Below, piece after piece: positions 21,295-34,471 of a stretch of 64,000 nt of DNA. The notes under the pieces were generated by a model, which had not been told where the DNA came from, ran no database searches, and saw only the letters and a list, made by a program, of their open reading frames with translations. The DNA is from Eunapius fragilis (lineage: Eukaryota; Porifera; Demospongiae; Spongillida; Spongillidae): positions 16,528,434-16,592,433 of the forward strand of contig OY811971.1 in the NCBI GenBank assembly GCA_963681505.1, given 5' to 3'. The position numbers and the translations under genes were made by a program. Position 1 is the first letter of the stretch. Each line of letters begins with the position of its first letter.

Positions 21295-22152
21295 CTATTG
21301 TTCTTTGCGTACGATGATGGCGGTAATGTTGTCTAGAACAGTGATGTCTTCAGCACTGAAGAATTTATCCCTTTCCAACTCATTGATCCCATCTTCAATA
21401 TCACTGTCCGTCAGGGCACGCAAAGGGGTCATATACCTTGCCCTCAACATGGTGTACCACTGGTGCTTACTCATTTTCATCTCCATAATTTCTTCTGACA
21501 CCTCGACCGCCATACCATGAAACCTTAAGCACTCGACGATGGCCGGGATATCAGCACACGACTTCTCAAACAAAGGCATGGCCTTGGCAAAGAAGGGTAG
21601 TGTAGTCTTCGCCGGCCTTGTCAGGATGAAGCAAAGTGAACCAGGGGTTAACCACTGAGCCCACATCTTGAAAATGGAGGTGATATCTGAGAAGAGGTGG
21701 ATGCTGCACAGAATTAACGCCTTGTCGAAAGTGTAGTTCTCTTTTATCCCGAAGAACTCTTCGGCTGTCATCATGAGCGGATGGATCCCTCCCTTTTTAC
21801 CAGCCTCTCTGAGCATTTTCTCTGAGGGATCTACGCACAAGATGCCGCGCTTCAACCCGGCTCGCTTATAGATGGCCTGTGTTAGGCTTCCGGTTCCGCC
21901 ACCGATGTCAACCACAGTATCGTCCTCGTCAAAGCAAACCAAGCGAAATATAATCTTGACTAGCTCTTCGTAGGTCTGTCTATAACATTGGTCGTAGACG
22001 TCAGCAATTGTGCTGTAGTGTGAAGATGTGTTCTCTGCGGATATGACGGCATCGTGGGCACGGCCGAAGGGGTTGGGAAGAATGAGGCAAAGAGGTGTCA
22101 TGCTACTGCGAGTACAAGACACCACATATACATCGAAACACTTCCAAAACAT
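21295..22152 (-). CDS. Class I SAM-dependent methyltransferase, single exon
   Basis: 285 codons in one uninterrupted exon. Family role: transfers methyl from S-adenosylmethionine to a small molecule or other substrate; the substrate is unknown. Seen: motif I VVDIGGGTGSLTQAI (about 80-94) for SAM binding, an acidic residue at the end of strand 2 (CVDPSEKM, D108), a post-I AEEFF, and FDKALILCSIHLF at strand 4. The C-terminus (HQWYTMLRARYMTPL) resembles methyltransf-11/UbiE-like proteins. Length suits the family. The N-terminal 30 residues are hydrophobic and not conserved-looking; Met18 is an alternative start. The gene is intronless while other host genes here are intron-rich, so a retrocopy or horizontal origin is possible. 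No neighbour suggests a pathway. Confidence 0.8.
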   Translation of the reverse strand: MFWKCFDVYVVSCTRSSMTPLCLILPNPFGRAHDAVISAENTSSHYSTIADVYDQCYRQTYEELVKIIFRLVCFDEDDTVVDIGGGTGSLTQAIYKRAGLKRGILCVDPSEKMLREAGKKGGIHPLMMTAEEFFGIKENYTFDKALILCSIHLFSDITSIFKMWAQWLTPGSLCFILTRPAKTTLPFFAKAMPLFEKSCADIPAIVECLRFHGMAVEVSEEIMEMKMSKHQWYTMLRARYMTPLRALTDSDIEDGINELERDKFFSAEDITVLDNITAIIVRKEQ

Positions 22153-24414
22153 TTATAATTTCATTCTATACACACTAGTTTTTGTTCAATCGGAAAGATG
22201 TACATACCATTACGCTCACTCGACATTTCAGGGGTTCTTTTCACTTCCGATTTCACCGCTCCTGTTTACTCTGTTTGAATCATGCCCACATACACAATTA
22301 AATGGCACTACTATAACGATATCTATAAATAGGACAATGCTTTGTTGCCATTTATAAATCTATATGCATAAATTTATATAACATTCCACTTTATATAATA
22401 ATTTTAATAATTATATTGATATGCACGTCAAACACCTCTTGACAGGTTCGGTTTGGAGAAGGGCTCTGGCGTTCACTCTTATTAAGCAAACGCTTAAGTT
22501 ATAGAGAACAGGTAGAAATATGTGACTTTGGCAGTGGGTAAGCCTAGCTGCAACTTGTGCAAGAAACAATGAAGCCCCTTTGCCCCAAGCCCCGTAGGAA
22601 TCACCTGCTAGAGGGGTTGAGACCCACCCTATATAGAGCTGAACACTTTTCATCATTGGCCTGACTTTTCTGCTCTCCGTTGCCTCATGCATGGACAGAC
22701 AGTCTATCGGCGCATTTATAAATCTGTGTGTCTGTGGACCATCCGGGCTTCGTATTCAATCGTTTAGCGGGTGCCAGTCTCAGTTTCAATTAAGGTATCT
22801 ATAGCCTCACAGCACTTAATAAGATTGTCCTCCTGATATTCGCCGTATTGCAGTGGGTGAAACTCTATACGTCGCCTGGTTGGACAGTGGTAAAGGTTAG
22901 TGAATACTTTGCCCCACGACATATGGGAGTAGCATGTCCTTCAGGGGCTGAAAAAAAATCATACATGCATGCATGGGCTTAGTAAGACATTGTGTGGAAG
23001 AACATAGGATGGATGATGATTTTGCGGCTATGAAAATTGAAGACCTTCGGTTCTACGAATTGAAGACTTTCAATTACAGATATTTGTTTGCCAAGAACTC
23101 CTTTGCTGACGAGGCTAGGCTGTTGTCAGCATACTATTCTTCCTTGTTTGTGGTGCCAACTTGTGGTGATGACGTCAGGGAGAGTGACTATCATTAATCT
23201 ATAATTGTGGCTTGGTAATGAATACATCAGCAGGATCCCATAATGTACTCACTGCTCTATACACTAGTCCTTATAGATTCTATGCATGGGGCACCATGTA
23301 ACATCATATGTAAGAGGGGGGGGGGGGGGGGGGGGGGGGGGGTTCGGGTAAGGAGAGACGTTGTCCTCACACAATGCATGGGTTATGGAGATGTATCGGT
23401 TAAGTATATAGGCATAAAACGTTCAATGTGTCGCTGGACGTGAATCTACCCATGACCAGCCGTTGCAGTACCAGTTGGGAATCAATAAGTCTGCTGGTGG
23501 TGGGCAGCAAGGCATGCAGCCACTGCTCAATGCCAATGTCATTGCAGAGGTGGGATTCACAGGTCAGTAGCTGCATCTGCATAGGTCAGAGATCTACAAA
23601 AACGCGATCCTAAACATTGATCGATCTTGATAGTTACAGGGCATCGAAACACGACATAACATTTCATGCGGTTGATTCGCCGGCTCTCCGTCAAAGCTTT
23701 TCAAACTGTGTCCAGGAAGGCTGCCAATCCCTGCGGCCATCTGAACATGACGCTGGCCAAATAAAGAGCTATATAACATCCAGCACAAGTGCATTGCATG
23801 GCATTATTGAGTTTGCGCAGAGTGCATAATGCTTTGTGTTAACCGATTGAGGTCTAAATATGGTTTGTTATTTAGAGGTTATTTGATCTTAAATGTGGTC
23901 ACAAAAATGTTTTGTGGCAGGAAGGGGTAATCCAACGATACCCGCTGAAGCCGTGTTCATGAAGGATTTCAAATTGGTATAATCTTTCTGTGGTTTGTGG
24001 TCATGTCCCCCAAAATACCTTGGTAGCTGTAAACAACTATTTGACGCGAATTTGCGGCTACAGGACTTAATCGGTTAATTCATGCATGCCGTGTTCTTCG
24101 ATACATGATTTAAAATTGTAGATACAACTGGAAGCAGCTTGGACGTGCTTGGTGTTTGTTTCAAACATGGACGTAAGGCACGTGATGCAGTTTGTTCCAC
24201 TCCCTATAAAATGTTCAGTTTCTGGTAGAATGCCTTCTTCGAAAGTCATGCAGGCGGGAGGGAATATTATTAACTTACGGTGCAACTATATGGGTTGTTG
24301 CAGTCATACATCTGAGCACGAACTAGAAAGGAGGCTTAGAACGGTCGTTTGATTTTGGTGTCCCATATAAATGAAATTCGTACGTACACAGTGTGCGTTT
24401 CAGTCCATTCCCAT
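22153..24414. other. No gene seen; poly-G tract
   Basis: AT-rich sequence with a G-run of about 24 bases at 23318-23341. Short frames (for example 22973-23197) show no recognisable domain or splice context. Confidence 0.5.
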
Positions 24415-24643
24415 AGGCGGCCCCAGGGGTGCCTGGTTATGCAATCCCTATACAATTAATTTTTACTGTATCGCGGCTATATGATCACTGCATGCATGTA
24501 GCTATGTGTTTCTAAAGTAAAATACTCATCTGAGCGTACAAATAGCAATTAACAAGTGCATGGCTAAGATTGCATGCAAAATCGATAATGTCCCTCCCCT
24601 TCATAGGTTTGGCCCCTCCCTTTGGTAAGCGCTGGGGCCGCCT
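24415..24643. mobile_element. Small MITE with 12-bp terminal inverted repeats
   Basis: AGGCGGCCCCAG at 24415-24426 and CTGGGGCCGCCT at 24632-24643 are perfect inverted repeats about 229 bp apart. AT-rich core, no coding. No exact target duplication. Confidence 0.65.
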
Positions 24644-24791
24644 GTGAAACCCATTTGCTGCTCATCTGTTCATGCAGCTTAGATGCAATTTAATATCATC
24701 GGAAACAGCCAACTCACTCACTAGTAAGCGACTCGTTACAGTCTGGGGCTTTTTTTCTGTCTTCCCACATCAGGCACGCCCCAATTTAACT

Positions 24792-26461
24792 TTCGGCGAA
24801 TTATTAAAAGGGGGCGAGCCCACCATATATATATATATATGGGACAGTTCACGCGAAACTGGCGTATCACGTTTTTATATATAAAGTTATAAAAATGATT
24901 CACTTTGAAATCGCTACATCTCCCGAACCGTAAATGCTATTGACTTCCTATTTTCAATACTTCATACTACATCATTTCTCTCTGGTAAAATAAATTTTGG
25001 GCTCTTGCATTAGCTTCGTGCCAGTGCTGCAACGTCCGATATCCCTTGGGGTTCAAACCGGCCATATCTTTCGGCAGGACATTTCAATTAACTTCAAATT
25101 CGGTTTATACGCAGAGGGGTCCTGTACCTATCGATTTGTCCTGTTCGTTAATTTTTACTTGATCCGTTACGGAGATACAGCTGTGCAAAGTAATTGCACA
25201 TTTCTCGTTCATTTCGCGCCATTAACCTACTCCAACCTGGTTCCCGCTACTCCGAGCACATGAATATACAATAACCTCCCGTGCCCATGCCACTACATGT
25301 ACAACTGAAGTGCCACCGTTGTTCTTACAAACGTCAGTGGTTCTCTTCTATAACAAACAAGATTCGTTAAGCGATCAAAATGCGTGGGATTCAGCTACCA
25401 TCACCATACAAAACACGGTACGTACTACCAGTACCGATACGCGCGCACAACAATATGTGTCCCTATCGATTCGGTCATACTCTTTGGGTGTCACTCATTG
25501 CGTGGCCATTTATAGGCTCACAACCTATGATAGTACGTCAGAGCCATGAGGTAAAGTGCACGGTGTATCAGCTAGGCTATGGGAGAGACGTGGTCGAGTT
25601 AAAGACACATGCAGCGCAGCTATGCTGGAACATGTAACCCTTCCTTATTGTCGGGATTTGCGTTCTGCTGGCACATATGTTTTAAACGCCCACCGTTTTT
25701 CATTTCATCTGCATGGCTGGCACACACACACCCATGAACCAACACATACACACGTCTCACGTCACACTTATACACACTCTTTCCACTACCAGTATTCTTT
25801 CCCCTTGCTGTACACCCTGTAAATAGTTATGTGCTACATGGATTCACACATAAGCTTTGTCTATTTTGGTTATGTACTGTGCTTTGACTGGCTTACTATC
25901 CAACCCTCTTTCTCAATTATTTATATTGTGACTGATGTGTTTTTCACGTGTGTAACTGGATTGTGTGTTTTATACACAGTGGTATAGGAGCATGGGGGCA
26001 AAGGTCCCCCCTCCCAACCCCTCCCCCCATTGGTTGTATGTACTGGATTAATGTGTTTGTACGTACTGGACTATTTGTTCCTGTCTCACAGTACCTGTCA
26101 CATCATGACGTACCATGCCTCATGTCCCATAATCCATTACATGCATCCATTTACGCACTCACACACTCATACAGACACAACACTCACAACTATCCCATGC
26201 CAATCACTATAAATGCTGAAGCTATGAGTGTGTACCATTGAGAGGTTTAAAAAGACTTAGGACTTACTATTTATTACCTTCCTTTGTTATATAAAATTTC
26301 CAGGGCCCTGATCTTTATCTTTAGGGATAAAGCAGGAATAATATTCCTGCCAGGCTTAGGTACAAAAGTATGTTTACAGAGTGGTAGATCTACATGTAAT
26401 ATCACAATAGCACAGATTCCTAGAAGGGGCCCATGTATAATGCTATACATACACACGCACG

Positions 26462-26533
<72 letters not shown>

Positions 26534-28295
26534 ACAAACCAGTGCTACTTAGAAATAGTGGTTCTGGTGGGTATGACTGTCAGTTTGTTATGACCAGATG
26601 CAAAGCCACCCATGGAAGTCACCCATGGAATATTGACTCTCATGTGATGGTGGCAAATAGATAGGCTAATGCCTTTGTGTTTAGGACTCTGCCATTAAGA
26701 GACATATGGTCACATACCCACCTGAGGATCAGAGCAGTTGGTGTCATTTTTTTTTGGATCTGGGGCAGTGCTGCTTCCAAACATGTTACAGACCTGTGAG
26801 TTCCATAGGCTTTTGCATTTGGTCATATGTGTAGCAAACTTGACAGTCATCCTCGCCAGAACCACTAATTCTTCTTGTTAGTAGCATTGGAATTTCAGTG
26901 TGCGTGTGTGTATGTGTGTGTATGTGTGTGTGTGTGTTTGTGTGTGTGATGTGAGTGTTTGTGTGTGTGTAGCATTGGAACCTTTCTTTCTTGGAGGATG
27001 TGCAATTTATTTTTGTAATATGTTGACAAGGATTGTACGGTACGTAAGTACTACCAGTACCAATACGCGTGCATAACATCATGTAGAAATTGTGTCCCTG
27101 TTGATTTGGTCATACACTTTGGGTGCCACTTAGTGCGTGGCCATTTATAGGTTCACAACCTATAACAATACGTCAGAGCCATGATATCTAGTGCACGGTG
27201 TATCAGCTTGGCTATGGGAGAGGCGTGGTCGAGTTAAAGACACATGCGGGCTGGAACACATGTAACCCTTCCTTATTATGCGTTCTGCTGGCACATATAA
27301 CACCCACCATTTTTCATTTCATCTGCACGGCTGGCACACACACCCATGAACCACACTCATGAACATACACACGTCTCATGTCATGACTATTCACACTCTT
27401 TCCACCATAAGACACTATTCTTTTCCCCTTGCTGTTAACCCTGTAAATTGTTATGTTGCACACAACATAACAATTTACATGTGCTACATGGATTCACTCA
27501 TATGCTTTGTCGATTTGAACTTTTTTTTCTATATCTTTTGGTTACAGTGCTTTCACTGGCCTATCTCTGTCTCAACTATTTTTGTTATGTTTATATTCAG
27601 ATTCATTCTCTTTATGTTTGGTCCTACATGTGCAAGTAACATTACCTTCGATTCTTTAGTGGTCATAATTGTATCAGCACAAAATGGTAGTATGTCTTGT
27701 CAGACTCATGCCCTCCACTGTATGCTCATATCCCATGGCCTCCTCTAAATGGTCATGTCCAAAGGACTCCATGTCACTGATGTGGATGTATTTCACACAT
27801 GCAACTGGACTGTGTGTTGCATGGATTGGGCTGGTGTCAGTGGGTAGGATCACGGGGGTCATGGGGGCAAATGTCACAATACATTTGTCAGAGGCCCCCG
27901 TGAGGCTCCACTATACATGTCCCATATACCATTCACTTGTACTCAAATTGGCAGGGTTTTAAAGACTCCTCTATTTCAGCTGATAGTGGTCATGAAAGAG
28001 TTGGAATGATGGGGGAGGGGGGGGGGGGGGGGGGGGCTCACCATCAAGGTGCTCTTGTATATATACTAGTCCTGAAGCTTCATGTGTACCAACTCAGTAC
28101 TGCGGGTATACCCATGGGTAAATAGAAGCCATGTCAGTGAATGCTCTCTGTATAAACTCTACAGTGGCCCAGTCTTTCCAAATCTTTGAGATAGGCTAAG
28201 CAATAATATTCACTGCCACTTATGCAAGGCTTCCCATCTGTCCACAAGTAGCTTGCACAAAAAATAAATCCTCTAAGAAAGGTACCAATGCTATA

Positions 28296-28364
<69 letters not shown>

Positions 28365-29977
28365 ATTTCAATGCTCCTTAGGATTAGTGGTCCTTATGAG
28401 GATGGCTGTCAAATTTGCTACACATACGACCAAATGCAAAAGCCTATGTAAGTCACCTGTAACATCTTTGGGAGCAGCACTGCCACAGATCCAAAAACAG
28501 ACGTAAAATATGATACCAAGTGCTGTGATCCTCAGGTGGGTTTGTGACAGTATGTCTCATTAATTGCAGAGTCCTAAACATAGCCTATCTATTTGCCACA
28601 ATCTCATGTAAATCAACATTCCATGGGTGACTTCCATGGGTGGCTTTGCATCTGGTCATAGCAAACTGACAGTCATACCCACCAGAACCACTAATTCTAA
28701 GTAGCACTGGTTTGTGTGTGTATGTGTAGTGAGTGTGTGTGTGTGTGTGTGTGTGTGCATGTGCGTGTGTATGTATAGCATTATACATGGGCCCCTTCTA
28801 GGAATCTGTGCTATTTATCTTTTGTGATATTACTTGTAGATCTACCACTCTGTAAGAGGGACTTTAGTAGACCTACTTTTGTATATACGCCCGCGGCAGG
28901 AATATTATTCCTGCTTTATCCCAAAAGACAAAGATCAGGGCCCTGGTATAACAAAGGATGGTAATAAATAGTAAGACCTAAGTCTTTTTAAACCTCTCAA
29001 TGGTACACACTCAGAGCTTCAGCGTATATAGTGATTGGCATGGGATACATGTAGTTGTGAGTGTTGTGTATATATGAGTTTGTGAGTGTGTAAATGGATG
29101 CATGTAATGGAATATGAGACATGAGGCATGGTACGTTATGATGTGGCAGGTACTGTGAGACAGGAACAAATCGTCCAGTACATAACACATTTATCCAGCA
29201 CATACAACCAATGGGGGGAGGGGTTGGGAAGTGGGCCTTCCTCTGAAAAAATTGTTGGGACTTTGCCCCCATAGCCTCCATGCTCCTATACCACTGTGTA
29301 TAGAACACACAATCCAGTTACACACGTGAAAAACACATCAGTCAGAATACAAATAGTTGAGAAAGAGGGTTGTATAGTAGGCCAGTGAAAGCACTGTAAC
29401 CGAAAGACATAGAAAAAAAGTTCAACTAGACAAAGCTTATAAGTGAATCCATGTAGCGCATAACAATTTACAGGGTGTACAGCAAGGGGAAAAGAATAGT
29501 GGAAAGAGTGTGTATAAGTGTGACGTGAGACGTGTGTATGTGTTGGTTCATGGGTGTGTGTGTGCCAGCCATGCAGATGAAATGAAAAACGGTGGGCGTT
29601 TAAAATATATGTGCCAGCAGAACGCAAATCCCGACAATAAGGAAGGGTTACATGTGTTCCATCCTAGCTGCGCTGCATGTGTCTTTAACTCGACCACGCC
29701 TCTCCCCTAGCCTAGCTGATACACCGTGCACTATATATCATGGCTCTGACGTACTGTTATAAGTTGTGAACCTATAAATGGCCACGCAATGAGTGGCACC
29801 CAAAGTGTATGACCAAATCAACAGGGAGACGATTTCTACATGATGTTGTGAGCAAGTATCAGTACTGGTAGTACATACTGTACAATCCTTGTCAACACAT
29901 TACAAAAATAAATTGCACATCCTCCAAGAAAGAAAGGTTCCAATTTCCAATGCTACACACACAAACACTCTCACACA

Positions 29978-30018
<41 letters not shown>

Positions 30019-30373
30019 ATTCCAATGCTACTTAGGATTAGTGGTTCTGGCGAGGATGACTGTCAAGTTTGCTACACATATGACCAAATGCAAAAGCCTA
30101 TGGAACTCACAGGTCTGTAACATGTTTGGAAGTAGCACTGCCCCAGATCCAAAAAAAAAATGACACCAACTGCTCTGATCCTCAGGTGGGTATGTGACCA
30201 TATGTCTCTTAATGGCAGAGTCCTAAACACAAAGGCATTAGCCTATCTATTTGCCACCATCACATGAGAGTCAACATTCCATGGGTGACTTCCATGGGTG
30301 GCTTTGCATCTGGTCATAGCAAACTGACAGTCATACCCACCAGAACCACTATTTCTAAGTAGCACTGGTTTGT

Positions 30374-30437
<64 letters not shown>

Positions 30438-32183
30438 GTGCGTGTGTATGTATAGCATTATACATGGGCCCCTTCTAGGAATCTGTGCTATTGTGATATT
30501 ACATGTAGATCTACCACTCTGTAAACATACTTTTGTACCTAAGCCAGGAATATTATTCCTGCTTTATCCCTAAAGATAAAGATCAGGGCCCTGGAAATTT
30601 TATATAACAAAGGAAGGTAATAAATAGTAAGTCCTAAGTCTTTTTAAACCTCTCAATGGTACACACTCATAGCTAGTGATTGGCATGGGATAGTTGTGAG
30701 TGTTGTGTCTGTATGAGTGTGTGAGTGTGTAAATGGATGCATGTAATGGAATATGGGACGTGAGGCATGGTACGTCATGATGTGACAGGTACTGTGAGAC
30801 AGGAACAAATAGTCCAGTACGTACAACACATTAATCCAGTACATACAAATAATGGGGGGAGGGGTTGGGAGGGGGGCCTTTGCCCCCATGCTCCTATACC
30901 ACTGTGTATAAAACACACAATCCAGTTACACACGTGAAAAACACATCAGTCACAATATAAATAATTGAGAAAGAGGGTTGGATAGTAAGCCAGTCAAAGC
31001 ACAGTACATAACCAAAATAGACAAAGCTTATGTGTGAATCCATGTAGCACATAACTATTTACAGGGTGTACAGCAAGGGGAAAGAATACTGGTAGTGGAA
31101 AGAGTGTGTATAAGTGTGACGTGAGACGTGTGTATGTGTTGGTTCATGGGTGTGTGTGTGCCAGCCATGCAGATGAAATGAAAAACGGTGGGCGTTTAAA
31201 ACATATGTGCCAGCAGAACGCAAATCCCGACAATAAGGAAGGGTTACATGTTCCAGCATAGCTGCGCTGCATGTGTCTTTAACTCGACAACGTCTCTCCC
31301 ATAGCCTAGCTGATACACCGTGCACTTTACCTCATGGCTCTGACGTACTATCATAGGTTGTGAGCCTATAAATGGCCACGCAATGAGTGACACCCAAAGA
31401 GTATGACCGAATCGACAGGGACACATATTGTTGTGCGCGCGTATCGGTACTGGTAGTACGTACCGTATTTTGTATGGTGATGGTAGCTGAATCCCACGCA
31501 TTTTGATCGCTTAACGAATCTTGTTTGTTATAGAAGAGAACCACTGACGTTTGTACGAACAACGGTGGCACTTCAGTTGTACATGTAGTGGCATGGGCAC
31601 GGGAGGTTATTGTATATTCATGTGCTCGGAGTAGCGGGAACCAGGTTGTACTAGGTTAATGGCGCGAAATGAACGAGAAATGTGCAATTACTTTGCACAG
31701 CTGTATCTCCGTAACGGATCAAGTAAAAATTAACGAACAGGACAAATCGATAGGTACAGGACCCCTCTACGTATAAACCGAATTTGAAGTTAATTGAGAT
31801 GTCCTGCCGAAAGATATGGCCGATTTGAGCCCCAAGGGGTATCGGACGTTGCAACACTGGCACGAAGCTAATGCAAGAGCCCAAAATTTATTTTACCAGA
31901 GAGAAATGATGTAGTATGAAGTGTCGAAAATAGGAAGTCAATAGCATTTACGGTTCGGGAGATGTAGCGATTTCAAAGTGAATCATTTTTATAACTTTAT
32001 ATATAAAAACGTGATACGCCAGTTTCGCGTGAACTGTCCCATATATATATAAGGACATTTTGCCATCTAATTACCATATTTTGCCCTCCAATTACAATAT
32101 TCAAAGCTAATTACCGTACGGTACAATTATGGTACAGCTACGGTACAGCTAGCAAGCCCGTAGCTGTTTAATAATTCGCCGAA
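24792..32183. repeat. Giant inverted repeat (about 7.4 kb) with nested direct copies
   Basis: Bases 24841 to about 25822 are mirrored by 32040 to about 31059 with constant coordinate sum 56881 and few differences. The mirror continues inward with small offsets to about 27560/29380. Outside it, the 17-mer at 24792-24808 (TTCGGCGAATTATTAAA) is perfectly inverted at 32167-32183. Each arm holds two direct copies of a 1-1.6-kb unit: B1 (about 25310-26990, mirrored 29930-31571) and B2 (about 27040-28000, mirrored 28290-29890). B2 copies are more diverged, and the left one lacks sequence present in the right one. The centre, about 28000-28290, is single copy with a G-run at 28015-28036. (CA)n/(TG)n tracts lie at 26462-26531, 26899-26970, 28300-28360, 28720-28757, 29950-30014 and 30370-30430. 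No convincing protein domain. Confidence 0.92.
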
Positions 32184-32808
32184 ATCATCAGTCTATATTA
32201 AGGAAAAATTCTGTTCATTGTGTCCCCTTCCCAGACGCCGCTGCATGCCTCTTAAGCTTGTCGGAAAGAGGTGTGTTCGTATTGTAACTACCTCATAGAC
32301 CTTACCCGCTTTCTGTGTTCTATCTGAGTACGCATGGCATGCCACTATCAACGCTGGTTTGCAAACACATATCGTTACTTGATTGCCCACCACACACGGT
32401 CCTTTAAGCGCAAAGTATACCACGCATGTTATAAATGTTACTCACGTGAATTCAGTTCTTCAGGACCCGCAAGTTTTCTTCCTTTCTTCAAACCACTCGT
32501 GAAATCGTTTCGCTCACGTTACCACTGGTGACACCTAGACCGTGTGAATATCGGGTAATTAACACTTAGTGGCGGGTCTGTAAACATATATCAGTAGGAT
32601 AAATGAGACTGGGTAATGAAAATCTGGATGCTTGGCATAAGCTTGAAGCAGTAAGAGGAGCTTTTAACTCGACGGGGCTTGCTATGACTCACTTTTTGAT
32701 TCTTTGCTCACGTGACTTAAGACCGGGAAAGGAAAAGCCAGAACCCTTATAAATAATCTTATTTCTAAATCGGGCGATATGAGCATTTAATCGCGACATA
32801 ATAATTAA

Positions 32809-33180
32809 ATGATCAATAGTGCACATTTAGCGGTGAAGATAGAAGCAGGCAGCGGTCTCACTCCTGACCTTTCTTTGTCTCGTCCTGCCGATGTCTTGGT
32901 AAATAATTGGTCAGGATGGTCCCCAGCTGCTTTTGACTTGACAGTGACGTCGCCTCTGTCTCCTTTGTCTCCATCTGAGGCTAGTGTCACTTCCCGGAAA
33001 GCAGCCCTAGTGGCTGAGCAAAGAAGCACCTTACCAATGACAACAAATGCTACACTCCTAGCTAGCTGGGTTCCGCTAGCTATTGAGTGCTATGGTCACT
33101 GGGGTCTGAAGTCGGAGAAAATTACGTTTATCCTCACGCCTCACGTCTTTCATTCCGCCTTCCAGAGCCTACAAGTCTGA
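32809..33180 (+). pseudogene. Fragment of a retroelement restriction-like endonuclease
   Basis: 123-codon frame with RPADVLVNNW, AAFDLTVTSPLSPL and a C-terminal WVPLAIECYGHWG. This matches, from memory of the family, the C-terminal endonuclease-like part of invertebrate RT proteins of the kind at 16320-18332. It has no RT domain and no upstream context, so it is read as a dead 3' fragment. Confidence 0.5.
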
Positions 33181-33449
33181 AATCTTGATGCATCTATAAG
33201 GAAAGATGAACACAGCCCTTATTGGATGTAACACTAGCATAGGTAGGTATGTCCTATGACATTTTTGTTTTTGTTACTTGTATGCTTTCAGTTTAGACTG
33301 AGTCCTGCATGGACAACACATGTACATTTAAAGAAGCATGCATCATGATCTATTATTAATTCATTGTTGGGGTAAATAGTTTCACATGCAACATCTATTT
33401 TATTCCATGCACGACGTTATGCGGTACCCATGCATGTTCCCATGTTCTA

Positions 33450-33917
33450 CTAGTAGGTGTTATTCCCGTATCTTGAAACACGTCCATAGCACAAGCAGCA
33501 AACTACACAACAAAAACTTTTTTCCTGTAATATATTACTTGCCGTAGAAAATACTCTTTCTGACGGAGACTTCAAGTGATACCTCATGTTGGTAGTGTTG
33601 GTGTCATGTCTTGATACCCATTTGTAGCACTTCAAGCACACAACCCAGGATGAATTTAGAGCCTTCTTATGTATCCCAACATATTGCCATGCTGAACTTC
33701 TATGCGCAGTACGATCCAAACTAACCACATCCTCTTTTTGTGGCACTTACATAGGTTTAGCTTCTTTCTTTGACATCGCCATCGCTTTGATCACACTTAC
33801 GTAAGGTTTATTAATGTTTATTTAAGATTATTAATGATTATTGCATCGCCGATTAAATATCGCGATTAAATGCGATTATCGCCGATTATGGGCAAGTACT
33901 TAATCGCGGCAACACTG
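33450..33917 (-). mobile_element. Internally deleted hAT element: BED finger fused to hATC tail
   Basis: The frame 33746-33450 has a BED zinc finger (SSAWQYVG, VVCLKCYKWVSR, NTTNMRYHLK). It runs straight into SERVFSTASNILQ, a motif of the hAT C-terminal dimerisation domain. The catalytic RNase H core is therefore missing. On the plus strand the sequence ends with GCGGCAACACTG at 33906-33917, the complement of the common hAT terminus CAGTGTTGCCGC. The other terminus was not found. A GTAAGT donor-like site lies near 33750. Confidence 0.7.
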
Positions 33918-34397
33918 GATGCAAGTGCTCTCAGCATTGTGCCTTCTTGGTACAATGTACAAAATTTAATTCTAATTGGCGCGCCCCAAGCAATTACTCA
34001 ATATCTTCAAAATTCCTGTCCTCATGAAACAGACAGCTGACAAGGTTTCTTGCACACGATGGTTTCATAGCCGTAGACAATTTTCAAAGTTTGGAAGGGG
34101 GGGCGGGGGGGGGGAGGGGAGGGGCTTATTGATCAAGAGGGTTTGGGGGGAGTGTTGTAAACTCACCCAATGGGGATCTGGGGCGAAGCCCGGCCCAAGC
34201 CGCTTTAACTTTTCCGTATTTGTTGCTAGTCCATCAGTGCATGCTAATACTATGATACAAATAAGTGCTGATATAAATGGGGAATCATTTATGGATATTT
34301 AATGAACGCATATGTTTATGTGAATGTGAAATATTAATGCATTTCTATTAATTAATATTCATATATGAATATGCGCATGTAAAATGATGCAGTAGCG

Positions 34398-34471
34398 GGG
34401 GGGGGGGGGGGGGGGGGGGGGGGAGGGGGTTACACCCCAACTCTCCCCCCCCCCCCCCCCCCCCCCCCCCA
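34398..34471. repeat. Facing poly-G and poly-C runs
   Basis: About 30 G (34398 onward, one A interruption), a short spacer, then about 25-28 C ending at 34471. The pair can form a GC hairpin and the G strand can form a quadruplex. Frames across it (Gly/Pro-rich) are artefacts. Another G-rich tract lies at 34097-34123. Confidence 0.85.

Noticed and set aside
22973..23197. 74-codon plus frame with mixed composition
   Set aside because: No recognisable motif and no flanking splice or promoter evidence.
25310..25822. Small frames (79-88 codons) repeated as mirror images at 31059-31571
   Set aside because: They are conserved only because the DNA is an inverted repeat; no domain and no codon-level constraint is visible.
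32193..32531. Short frames on both strands near 32.2-32.5 kb
   Set aside because: No domain, splice context or repeat relationship.
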